In this document: in pieces, positions 1-9,910 of the stretch
Layout of the letters: every line of letters starts with the position of its first letter
How positions within the stretch are numbered: position 1 is the first letter of the stretch
NCBI GenBank assembly: GCA_022316685.1
Contig: JAKJHU010000108.1
Coordinates: 1,240,001 to 1,304,000 of the forward strand
Direction: 5' to 3'
Length of the DNA stretch: 64,000 nucleotides
Source of the DNA: Progne subis subis
Taxonomy: Eukaryota; Chordata; Aves; Passeriformes; Hirundinidae
Made by a program: the position numbers and the translations under genes
Notes under the pieces: generated by a model
What the model was told of the DNA's origin: nothing
Database searches by the model: none
Seen by the model: the letters and a program-made list of their open reading frames with translations, nothing else

Positions 1-3000
1 CAAAAAGGAGACCAAGTGAGCATCCACCTGCTTAGAGGCAGAGCCCCAAATTTAATGTATTTCAGATTAGGAAGGCAAAAATATTGAAATAAAAATCAGC
101 CTTAAGTGTGGAATTAACTATTGAGGGAGGGGCAGAGTGGGAGCAGAACCTGCCATGGCCCCGTGAGCTCCACCCGATGGAAAATCCCAATATTTTCTTG
201 GCAACACCCTTCCAGTGCCATCATTCTCCGATACCTGAGGTTCTGGAAGCGTTGCAGATGAGATCACCTTCGGCGACCAAAGACTGGGTGTGGGTTCCAC
301 CTAAGAAATGTTGCTGCAATTACATCCCCTTCGCGTTTCTTCCAAAAATAACCAAAGTTGGCTTCTCAGCACCTCACAAAAGGCATGAAGGTTGCTGACA
401 GCCTCAAGAAGATTCATTTTATCAACTAAAAACATGAAATAAGGTGGAACCTCAGAGCCATCTCTAAAAAAAAAAGATGAGGACAGAAACCAGGTGAGGT
501 TTTGTGCAAACCTGCAGTCCCTGAATGCTTCAAGGAGCCACGAACGAGCTCTGCTGGCTCAAACCAAGCACCTGATGGCTGTTACCTCCTGCCAGGCATC
601 CAACCTCCTCCATGTTGCCCAAACCTGAGTGTTTTCCACGTGAGAAAAAACAGGTGTGTGGAGAGAGGAGCAGCTCCGGTGTGAGGAGGAGCTGGAGACA
701 CGGAGCCCGGTGATGGGGGAGGGCAGGGAGCTGCGGCAGGACGTCCTGGTGGCTCAGGAGTGATGCTGAGCCAAATCCTGGGGAGAAAGGGAACATCTTT
801 GGCTTGGCACAGTCCCAGGTGCAGAGTGGGGAGCTCAGAGCTGGCTTTGTGTCCTGGGAGCAGCTGCAGGGTTTGTCCTGCAGCCCCAGCAGAGGCAGCA
901 GGATGCACAAGAGCAGAGAATCCCAACCTGGGGCAAACTGGAGGGGTTTTGGGAGCAGCTGGAATGTGGGGACAGCTCACCTTTGCTCCCGCCATCACAA
1001 ACCTAGGTGATAAAACCTTAAAACAACTTCTTCCTTGAGAAAATGCACCTTCACAGGTAGAAAAGCCACCCTTGGGGCCAGGATCTCACATTTACACCCT
1101 CCTGCCTTCCCAGGCACTTAATGCTGGGAGCAGCTGTCCCCACCCCTGCAGGGCAGCCACCAGTGGCTCATCCAAGAAAAGAGAAATCTAGGAACAGCAT
1201 AAATCCAAGAAATGAGAAATACAGAAACATGAAGAATCCAAGAAACAAGAAATCTAGAAACAAGATGAATCCAAGAAACGAGAAATCTAGGAACAGGATA
1301 AATCCAAGAATCAAGAACTCTAGAAACATGATAAATCCAAGAAACAAGTATTCTAAAAACACGATGAATCCAAGACACGAGGATTCTAGAAACAAGATGA
1401 ATCCAAAGAAAAAGAAATCCAGAAACAGGATGAATCCAAGAAGCAAGAAATCAAGAAATAAGATGAAATCAAGAAATAAGATAAACCCAAGACCAAAATC
1501 AGCTGGTTTTTTTAAGCCAGGACCATCCAAGCAGGAGTTTGCAGTTGGTTAAGGTGATGCTGTTCGTTGTTGTGAGGAGAAGAGAGGAAAAGCTCCTCAG
1601 CATGGCTCACCACCTGCCAGAGCTTCACTTCAGGACATCAGTGATAAAAAATGCACTGAATCCAGCAGTCAGCAGAGAGAAACGAGGAGAGGAATCGTAG
1701 AAAGAATTTCACATCACACTCAGGTCGCTGCTGGGCTTAGCCAGGGGTTATTTACACCTTCCCCACAGTACTGACCCTCCATGTGTAACAGCAAGAAATT
1801 CAATTTATTTGTTCTGTAACTGCCCTTACAACCTGGATCTGATCTGCTTTTACAGAGCTCTGGCCATAGAAAGAAAGAATTGAGGTTGGAACTGCTTTTC
1901 AAACCCATAAAAGTTAAAAACGTTTCAGGCAGCACGCAGGAAAATGCTCAAAACCGAAACAGAAAGCAAAGGTCTGTGGCAGGATTTTATAGATTGGGTT
2001 TTGATTTTCTATAATGCAAACAGCAACAAAAAAAGCATTAACCACTTGAGTATTAAATTAATCACCAGAACAGGATTTCATTTCAGGAAAACTCACTGGA
2101 GAATTTGGAAGAAAATCGATCTTCTGGAAAAATAGGAAATCCACTGACATTTCCTGTTTCCAGCAATTATTTCCTGCAAGTCACTTCCACTCCAGCATTC
2201 CCTAAATGAACACATTAAATATATATATATCTTTTTTTTAATTTATTTTTTTTTTTAAGAGAGAGAGAGTAGCTCTAAATCTCTCCCCTACCCCTACGGA
2301 TTCTTGGGAAGAGCAGGGAAAAGCCGGCTGCTGTCACGGAATGAGGCAGGATCCACAAACAAAACCTCATTTCATTTATTCCAAGTGGAAAATCTCTGAT
2401 AGAAACAAATAAACGCCTGCCCAGCCCTTCCTTTTTCCCAGGACCATCTCCATTCTCCAATAACCCATTCCCAAAACATTGCCCAGACTTTCTGGAAATT
2501 ACATTTTTCCACCTCCAGCCGGGCAGGAGCTGGCTGGTGGCACTGGGGATTTCTCTGGCAGTGAGTGTTTCCTTCAGCTCTCTCAGTTTCAGGGGGTTTT
2601 TTAGCACCAAACTTTGTGGGATAAGCAGATTCCCGAATCTTCCTGTTCCCTGCAAGGCTCCGTGCAGGGAACTGGTGGGATGGGGACATCCCTGGACTGG
2701 GAATGTTCACACTCTGCCTGTGTTTGTCACATTTTTAATCTGATTTGTAGCTTTAATTATCAGCCAAGGTGCCTAAAACAGCCCAGAGGTGAAGAGGGCT
2801 GTGGGGTTGGTTTTATTGCTCAGCAAAAATACTTTGGGAAGGGAGTTCCTGGAGTGGCAGGGGAGGCACGGCAGAGGTTTGAAGGTTCTTCGAGTCATTT
2901 TTGACCTTTTCTCACAGAACTCGCGCCCCAGGGCAGAGCCGGGCCAGCCCCGAGCCATTCCCGACCTGGGGAACAGCGGCGGCAGGCGCGGTCAAAAACC

Positions 3001-3447
3001 CCGTCATTATCCCATAAATATCATCTGGAGCTTTCCTCTGATATTATTTTTAATAATTCCCAACGAAAACACGTGCTCGGGGGAGGCTGGCGATAATCAC
3101 AGCTGGAAACACCCTGCGGGCGACACGGGGAAAGTGTGAAAATTCCAAGTTTTTCGGTTCCCATCGCATCCCTGGGAGAACGGGAGAGCCCCGGAGCTGG
3201 AGCGGCATTTCCAGCCGGGGCTGCTTCAAACCTCGCCGAGGTTTCAGGAGCAAAGTGATGGCTTTGCCTTCCTAATCCTGATTGTTTAGGGAGGTGGGTG
3301 GCATTTTGTTGGTGGAAACGATTGTCCTGAAAGGATTTATTGGAGACAAGCGGCGTTTCCTGGATAGGTGATGGGTATTGGGGTTTTTGCTCTACACGCA
3401 GTGTGTGATCTTTATTTTACATGTAAAAAACCGAAAAGGCAGATTCA

Positions 3448-3487
<40 letters not shown>

Positions 3488-4416
3488 AAGCAAGCATACA
3501 CATTTCAATCGTCTATATTTTATATATTAAACAGCAAAATTAAACGTTTTCCCCTCACAAAACGACGTGTCCCATAATCCAAAACGCCCTGAAAGTGCTA
3601 AGAACGCCAGACAACCAAGTGAAATTCCCGTTGAAAACAACAAAAAAGAAGGAAATCAATTAAATAACCTAACGAGACACCTCCACACCGCCGTGTTGGT
3701 GTTGCAGCAGGGAATATCTGAGCCAGCACATCCCCCGCTCCAGGCTTTTCTCGGGGAAATTCCCCACCCCGACGTCTCCTCCTCGGAGATGCTGAGCCTC
3801 CGCCGCGCTCCCGGCGCGTTTCCCAGCCAGCGGCTCGGCCCGAAACCAAAAATAAAAATAAATTCTAAAAATGCGAATTTACCTGGAAATGAAGCCCATT
3901 TCCCTGGCAGGGAGGTGAAGGCAAAGCGAGCCCTGCCGGGGCTGCTCCGGCTGAGCGCGGGGACAAGGGAGGGGGACGCAGGTGAGGGGTCGGGACCCGC
4001 TCCGGGGCTGTCTCAGAGGAAAAGGGAATTATCCGGGATCCACACTGGAAGCCGGGCAGGAATCGTGCTGCCGACACTTCTCCAAGCTGGACAAAATCCT
4101 TTTTTGCTGCCTGGGAGCGCCGTTTGCTCCATGCAGCCGAATTATTGGCGATGCTCTCCCTTCCCTTCCCCAGAGCGAATGAAATAAACCGGATTTTTTC
4201 GCCTTACCTGCTTCTTCGCAGGGCTTTTCTTACGATTCTTTTTTTTTTTTTTTTTAATTTTTGCCAGTCCTGGAAGCTCTGCCCGACCTCCCGCATCGGG
4301 GATGGAGACGGAGAGCGTGGGAAGAGCGGCGAGGATTTAGGGATTCGGGGAATAGCGGGTGAAATTCGCCCTGCCTGCCGCTCCCAGGAACCACAACACT
4401 CTGCCACGAGTATACA
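1..4416. other. Intergenic DNA downstream of BSX
   Basis: No open frame here resembles a known protein. The stretch contains the 33-bp minisatellite at 1171-1500, a short AT and poly-T run near 2220-2265, a 35-base poly-A run at about 3450-3485, and GC-rich sequence from about 3700 onward that merges with the BSX 3' region. In mammals the next gene on this side is JHY, on the opposite strand. I could not recognise any JHY exon or 3' UTR here. Confidence 0.6.
1171..1500. repeat. 33-bp minisatellite, about 9-10 units
   Basis: The core ATCCAAGAA recurs at 1203, 1236, 1269 and 1302, an exact 33-bp period. Each unit reads roughly ATCCAAGAAACAAGAAATCT plus AGAAACAAGATGA. The last units are shortened. 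Because 33 is a multiple of three and the unit lacks stops, long frames are open on both strands: an N/K/R-rich one on plus and an F/L-rich one on minus. These are by-products of the repeat. Confidence 0.9.
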
Positions 4417-4422
4417 TTTATT
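4417..4422 (-). terminator. BSX: Putative BSX polyadenylation signal
   Basis: The minus strand reads AATAAA here (TTTATT on plus), about 305 bases past the BSX stop codon. It is the first canonical hexamer downstream of the stop that I see. The 3' UTR would then be about 4400-4727. Confidence 0.5.
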
Positions 4423-4727
4423 TTACACCCGAGGAAAGTTCGGGGCACGAGGAAAAGTCCGACACTTGCGAGGGAAGGGGGAACCTAAAGCAAACCCGGC
4501 TCGTTTTTCTCTCCCCGCCCCACATTTCCGAGCAAAGCCCGGCCTTGGGGTGATGCTGGAGGGCACCGCGGGGTCCCGACCCCCTCGGGGGCATCGCCAC
4601 CTTCTCCCCGGGGAGGGGAGGGGGCTTCCCCCGTATCCACACCCCCTTCCCGAGCCCTTCCCAAGGTGGGGAGGCGGGGGCGACCTGCGGGGCCGAGCCA
4701 AGGAGAGGCAGGAGAGCCCCGGCTGTC

Positions 4728-4967
4728 CTAGAGGCGGTGGGGGCAGATGTCCCCGTCCTCCAGGATGTCCACCTCGTCCTCGGGGTCCTGCAGCAGGAAG
4801 GGACCCGCGGGGCCCTTGCGGGGCTCGGCGCCGGCCGGCTCGGGAAGCTCGGGCTCGGGGGAGCTCTGCTCCCGGCTCTCCTCCCCGCCCGCCTGCTTCG
4901 GGCCGTCCTGAGTCTTCCTCAGCTGCTTTTTGTGCTTCATGCGGCGGTTCTGGAACCAGGTTTTCAC
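4728..4967 (-). CDS. BSX: BSX coding exon 3
   Basis: Begins in phase 0 with VKTWFQNRRMKHKKQLRK, homeodomain helix 3. It ends with the acidic C-terminal tail and stop TAG at 4728-4730. The acceptor AG is at 4968-4969, preceded by CTCTCCCC on the minus strand. Confidence 0.95.
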   Translation of the reverse strand: MKTWFQNRRMKHKKQLRKTQDGPKQAGGEESREQSSPEPELPEPAGAEPRKGPAGPFLLQDPEDEVDILEDGDICPHRL

Positions 4968-6589
4968 CTGGGGAGAGGAGAGGAGAGAAGGGAAAGTGGG
5001 AGAAAAATTGAGAGGGGGAAAAAAAAAAAAAAAGTGATCATAATTAAAGGGAGAAGGATGGTGGATGGGATGGATGTGGGGATGCTGGAGGGGGTGGGAG
5101 GATGCTGGAAGTGATGCGGAGGATGCTGAGAGGATGGGATGTGGGGACTCAGATGGGATGTGGTATGGAGGATGCTGGAAGTGATGCGGGGATGCTGGAA
5201 GTGATGCGGAGATGCTGAGAGGATGGGATGTGGGGATTCTCCTCGGGCTGTGGGGGTTCTCCTCGGGCTGTGGGGATGCTGGACCGGATGAAGGGTTGGG
5301 AAATGTGCCAGCCCCAGTCCCCGCTCCCCATACCTGCGTCTCGGACAGGCTGAGGGCCGTGGCCAGCTCCACCCGCTCGGGCGTGGAGAGGTACCGCTGG
5401 ATCTCAAACCTCTTCTCCAGGCCGGAGAGCTGCGAGTCGGAGAAGACGGTGCGGGCTTTGCGGCGGCGGCAGTGCTTCCCGGGCAGCTCGGCGTGAGCGT
5501 GGTGCTGGAAAAGCGCCGGCACCGGCATTCCTGGGGGGACACGGGCGGAGTTCCGCGCTGCGGTGGGGCGGGGAGCCGGCACCGGGACAAACCCCCCCAG
5601 GAATGTCGGACTTTTCCTGCGGCGGCTGCGGGAGGGTTCTCCTTCTGCCTCTTTTAGGGTTTTTTTGTTATTTTTTCCTTGATTTCGTTTTGGAGGTCGA
5701 TTGGTTGGTTTGGGTTTGGGGGTTTTGTTGTGCTGGAATCGGGGGGGATTTTCACCCCGGAGAGGTGAAGCTCCCGGGCAGCGCTGCCACCGGAGGGGAC
5801 TCCAGGCTGGCGCGGACGCCTGAACCCTCCCGGGGAGGAAACCACAACGAAATGGGCATGGAAAAAAACGGGGGGAGCCCTGGAAAGGGCTGGGATGGGA
5901 GAAGCGATCCTGCACGGCCCCGCTGACACGCGGCTGGGGAAACTTTGGAGGTTTTCTCCTTGCAGAGCAAGGCCCGGGGACGGAGAGGGAGAGAAGCGGC
6001 ACAGCCCCGGCGCTGCTGCTGGAGCCGGGAAAGCGAAGCCCGCTTGGACGAGGCGAGGGAAAAGCGAGGTTATCGGTCCCAAAATAAAAGCGATTAAAAA
6101 AATAAAATAATATTCAATTAAAAGCAAAGAAAGGGAAAACCTCAGGGTTTCAGGCATCCGCTAAGTGACTGCCCCGGGGCGAGCGGCTCCTGCCCCGGGG
6201 GTGCAGCCGGGATGGAGGCGAGGGATGTAGGGAGAAGCCTGTCCTCCCCGGAGCGGCTCCTGCGCTCCTGTCCCCACCCGAGCCGCCACCCGCACGCCCC
6301 AAAGCCGGCAGGCGCTGCCGCACTTACCCGAGGCGGTGAGGAAATAGGGCTGGTGGTGGTGATGCTCCGGCTTGTGCAGGGCGGGGTGCGGGTGAGGCGC
6401 CAGCAGGGTCGGGGTGGGCATCAGGGGGTACCCATAGTCCAAGAGGGGCACGCGGGAGGCCAAGGAGCCGGGGAAGGGCTCGGGGGGCAGCTCCCGCAGC
6501 GGTTTGGGCTTGTGCAGCAGGATGTCCTCGATGAAGAAGGAGGTGGGCCTGCCCGTGGGGTGCACGGGCGCCGTGAAGTTGAGGTTCAT
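4728..6589 (-). CDS. BSX: BSX, brain-specific homeobox transcription factor (three coding exons)
   Basis: The spliced CDS is complement(join(4728..4967, 5334..5530, 6328..6589)), 232 aa. The human protein is 233 aa as I recall it. The first ATG (6587-6589) has G at -3. Residues 18-25 (FFIEDILL) form an eh1-like Groucho-interaction motif near the N terminus. A His/Pro-rich stretch (HPHPALHKPEHHHH) follows. The homeodomain spans about residues 109-168, from RRRKARTVFSD to the third-helix WFQNRRMKHKK, with Gln50 and Asn51 of the homeodomain present. The C-terminal tail is acidic and ends in a PEDEVDI-containing segment. All splice junctions obey GT/AG and keep frame (phase 1, then phase 0). In vertebrates BSX is a nuclear DNA-binding protein of hypothalamic (NPY/AgRP) neurons and pineal gland. 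Recognition rests on near-identity of the homeodomain to the remembered human sequence. Confidence 0.97.
5045..5295. repeat. Degenerate GGATGCTG minisatellite in BSX intron 2
   Basis: Imperfect repeats of GGATGCTGGAAGTGATGCGG and GGATGGGATGTGGGGA fill most of the 366-bp second BSX intron (4968-5333). A 22-base duplicated TCCTCGGGCTGTGGGG segment is also present. There is no coding meaning. Confidence 0.75.
5334..5530 (-). CDS. BSX: BSX coding exon 2
   Basis: Starts after the acceptor AG at 5531-5532 and completes Gly88. It runs through MPVPALF and ELPGKHCRRRKAR to SETQ at residue 153, covering homeodomain helices 1 and 2. The donor is CAG|GTATGG at 5332-5333. Confidence 0.95.
6328..6589 (-). 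CDS. BSX: BSX coding exon 1
   Basis: Encodes residues 1-87 plus one base of Gly88. It starts at MNLNFTAP and ends at FLTASG. The donor is G|GTAAGT, with the GT at 6326-6327. It carries the eh1-like motif and the His-rich segment. Confidence 0.95.
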
Positions 6590-7140
6590 CGCGGCTCGCT
6601 CCCCCTCGGGCAGCGGGGAAAGCACGGAGCCGCTCCGAGCTGCGGGAGCAGAGAGAGGGGGCGGCCGGCTGCACCCCCGGGCCGGCGGGGAGGAAATGAG
6701 AATAGCGAGGAAAATAAATAAACTTTTTTTTCTTTCTTTCTTTCTCTCTCTTTTTTTTTTTTTTCTTTTTTTTTTTTTTAATTTTTTTCTCTTAACCCGC
6801 AATCAATTTTTTTTAATTATTATTATTTTATTATTATTTTTTTTTTTAAATAAATAGTTAATCCCCCAGCCGGAACGAAGCTGGCGGAGCCGGGGGAGGC
6901 GAGGCGGGCGGGTCGGGGATGAGCGGGGCGCATTTGAGGCGCGCTGGGAAGGGGGATGCGAGCTGAGCCAATGGCGAGCGGGGGGAGGACGGACCTGCCG
7001 GGCCACCCGAACCACCCCGGGGGCGAGGAGGGGGCCAGGAGCCGCTCGGGAGCCGCTCCGCAGCCTCCCCCGCGCTCAGCCCCGCTCCGAGCGCAGCGCT
7101 TGGGGCGACTTCCCAAAAAAACCGGGGGGAGATCGCTTTC
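6590..7140 (-). promoter_or_regulatory. BSX: BSX 5' region and CpG-rich promoter
   Basis: The DNA upstream of the BSX ATG is CpG-dense at 6590-6700 and 6870-7130, interrupted by a T-rich block at 6723-6855. A CCAAT box is visible at 6969-6973 on the plus strand. I see no clear TATA box and cannot fix the transcription start. The minus sequence CTCCCGCAG about 55 bases before the ATG could be a 3' splice site for an upstream non-coding exon, but nothing confirms it. Confidence 0.5.
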
Positions 7141-7150
7141 TTTTCTCTTT

Positions 7151-7190
<40 letters not shown>

Positions 7191-7388
7191 AAAAAAAGGA
7201 ACAAAACTTGGATGAAAATAAAGCAGCGGTTCTTTCCCTCGCTCCGCTCCCAATCTGTCCCCGCGCGCGCAGCTTCTCCCTTCCCTCTCCGCTCTCATCC
7301 CACCGCGGTTTTGTTCCCATCCCTTCCCCGCTCTCTGTTGCGCCAACACTTTTTTTTTTTTTTTTTTTTTTTTGGGTCTTTCCTCTGT

Positions 7389-7420
<32 letters not shown>

Positions 7421-7425
7421 TCCCT
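7140..7425. repeat. Poly-A / poly-T runs upstream of BSX
   Basis: Three long homopolymer-like runs are present: A at about 7157-7198, T at 7350-7373 and T at 7397-7421. They are separated by CT-rich DNA. The long F- or K-only frames here are artefacts. Confidence 0.85.
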
Positions 7426-7439
7426 CACCCCTCTAATCT

Positions 7440-7870
7440 GCACCATTCATTTCCCCGGAGTCAATTTGCTCAAATGAGGGTGATACGCCACATCATAGCC
7501 GAGATAATTTCGGTTCGCATCTCGGAAAATTGCTCTAATTATTGATGTTAAACTCAGGGAAATTAAAAGAAGGCGCTTCTCCTTCATCTCCTGATTTTAA
7601 GCTCTAATTTGTTGAAATCGAGTTGTCATCACAATTCCAATCACTGCCGTTAATAGTAAAAGTGTTCTAATAGAGGCAGAATTCGCACAACCCATGCTAT
7701 TAGATAATTAAGAAAGATGTTAGAAAGACAAGTGCTAATCCTTGGGCACACGGACAGCGTTTCCATCTGATCCAGCAGGTAGAACAAATTAATTACCCGA
7801 ATCAATTAGTCCTAAAAGTACAGTTCTCAGGGAAGTGCAAGCCATGCCTTCCATATGGATGAGCTGGTAA
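7440..7870. promoter_or_regulatory. Candidate BSX upstream enhancer, rich in TAAT cores
   Basis: This is an abrupt switch from CpG-rich to complex AT-rich sequence with many ATTA/TAAT homeodomain cores (for example CTAATTATTGATG near 7534, TAATTAAG near 7705, and ATTAATTACCCGAATCAATT at 7788-7807). It has no open frames and no repeats, which is typical of conserved non-coding elements beside developmental homeobox genes. Conservation itself cannot be tested here. Confidence 0.45.
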
Positions 7871-8353
7871 ATGATAAATAGATGAGGAAAAAAGCTGGAA
7901 AAGAATAGGAAGGGGCGAGCGCCGGGCTTTAATGAGTGCGCGGCTCGCCAGTTCTCCAGCGGTGCCGGGCACAGCCACGGCCCGGGGCACAGGGGCGGCT
8001 CCTCCAGCAGCTGCCAAAATTCGGGAGGGGGCGGTGGGAGAGCTCCCTGTGCCACCGGGAAAAGCCACGGGAGCGTTTTGTGTCCCCTTCGAGCCACAGC
8101 CACACTCCGTTCTCTGCTGCGCAGGCAGCGCTCACGCACTTCAGCAGCGCGCATTTGTGTAATTAAATATCCACGCGTTTCCAGCTTTATCTTGCGCGTT
8201 ACATCTGTATTTCTAGCCCGTGTTATATCCCTATATGTAATCTGTAAGTTTTAAAATTTAAAATATTTATATTGGTACACACAGATCGTTGCCTGCAGAG
8301 TAAGGATCAGATAGCCCGATGCAGGAAAGCAGCCCCCCAGGATGGGGGGAAAA

Positions 8354-8599
8354 CTCCTCTCCTCTCCTCTCCTCTCCTCTCCTCTCCTCTCCTCTCCTCT
8401 CCTCTCCTCTCCTCTCCTCTCCTCTCCTCTCCTCTCCTCTCCTCTCCTCTCCTCTCCTCTCCTCTCCTCTCCTCTCCTCTCCTCTCCTCTCCTCTCCTCT
8501 CCTCTCCTCTCCTCTCCTCTCCTCTCCTCTCCTCTCCTCTCCTCTCCTCTCCTCTCCTCTCCTCTCCTCTCCTCTCCTCTCCTCTCCTCTCCTCTCCTC
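8354..8599. repeat. (CCTCT)n pentanucleotide array, about 49 copies
   Basis: A perfect CCTCT run of about 246 bp, with an all-pyrimidine plus strand. No interruption is visible. It generates LLSSP and GEERR frames that are not genes. Confidence 0.98.
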
Positions 8600-9569
8600 A
8601 TACAAATAAATAACTAAATCAACAAATAACTATTAAAAAAAAAATTAAATAGTTAAACGCAATGATTCTGTTGCAGTGGCCCCTCCTGAAATGACCATTG
8701 CGAGTTGGTTTTGGTTGGTTTGTTTGTTTGTTTGGCTGAAGGATTTAAAAAATCCAACAGGCTGACAACTTTCTGTGATGGAGCAAGGAGTGGATGAATT
8801 AAGGGTGATGAAACGGGGCTAAAGCCCCCCTGCTAATGAGGAGGGAGTAATCTGCTTGAGGAGCCATTTCATCAGCTGAGATCGCTCTGCCGGGGGGGGC
8901 TGGCCCTTCGCTCGGGGGTAAATTCGGGTGTTTAAAGCAGAGCTGAACACTGCAGATCGGCTCCCAGCTTCAGCACTCGGCAGGAACATTGCCAGGGCTG
9001 ATTTGGGGGGTTCCTCTTCGTGTAGGGCGCGGATAAAGGAAGCAGAGCAGGGAAGGGGCTGCGTCTGGGAGTTCATTTGCAGCAGAACTCGTCCCCAAAT
9101 CGTGCAGTGGCGCTTCGGGCTCCACAGCACCCCCAGGAAGGGGGAACTCCACTGCAGTCCTCACATTCAGAGTTTGCTGTTTGTTTTATTTTTTATTTTT
9201 TTTTAATTTAACATTTCATAGCTGTTTGTGATGGAAATTGGGTGCCAGCTGTGGCTGGCCCTCTTTGCCCCAAAAGTCTTTTACCTATTTTCCCCCCATT
9301 TGTCCATCTTCTGCGGGTCCCTGGGGTGGTGGGGACCCAGCAGAGTGGATTTCATCCAGGGCCCCCCAACCACGGCCAGGAGCAGCCCCTGGATGCTGGA
9401 TTAGCCCTTTTCCAGGCTGGAGAGACACACGGACACACACACACAGGGTTTTCCCGACACACCCCGCTCCATTTGCTGGGAGAACAGAACCTGTGGAGGC
9501 GTCCCACAGCAGAGACTGCCCCAAAGCTCAGCTCCTGCAGGGCTGAGGGGAACCAGGAGGGAAAACCAG

Positions 9570-9910
9570 AGGGAACAGGATCGGGATCGGGATCAGGAAC
9601 TAGAATAGGAACAGGATCGGGATCATGATCAGGAACTAGAATAGGAACAGGATCAGGATTGGGATCAGGAACTAGAATAGGAACAGGATCAGGATTGGGA
9701 TCAGGAACTAGAATAGGAACAGGATCCGGATCAGGATCAGGAACTAGAAGAGGAACAGGATTGGGAACAGGAACAGGATCAGGAACAGGATTGGGAACCA
9801 GAACTGGATCATGAACAGCATCAGGACCAGGATCAGGACCAGGATCAGGATCAGGATCAGGTATGGGATCAGGATTGGGATCAGGATCAGGACCAGGATC
9901 AGAGCAAGGA
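9570..9910. repeat. Hexamer-based minisatellite (GGATCA/GGAACA), with a 36-bp higher-order unit
   Basis: The basic unit is six bases, GGATCR or GGAACW. At 9595-9745 a higher-order 36-bp unit with the core AGGAACTAGAATAGG recurs at 9595, 9631, 9667, 9703 and 9739. After that the array decays into simple GGATCA and GGATTG units. Confidence 0.92.

Noticed and set aside
1121..1552. 143-codon basic, N/K/R-repeat frame on plus
   Set aside because: It is entirely explained by the stop-free 33-bp minisatellite. There is no domain, no splice context, and the opposite strand is open too.
4124..5011. 295-codon plus-strand frame over BSX exon 3
   Set aside because: A GC-rich antisense frame with Pro/Arg/Gly bias. 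The minus strand encodes the BSX homeodomain helix 3 and tail.
8251..8617. Several 90-116 codon frames of LLSSP or GEERR repeats
   Set aside because: They are translations of the (CCTCT)n array in different frames.
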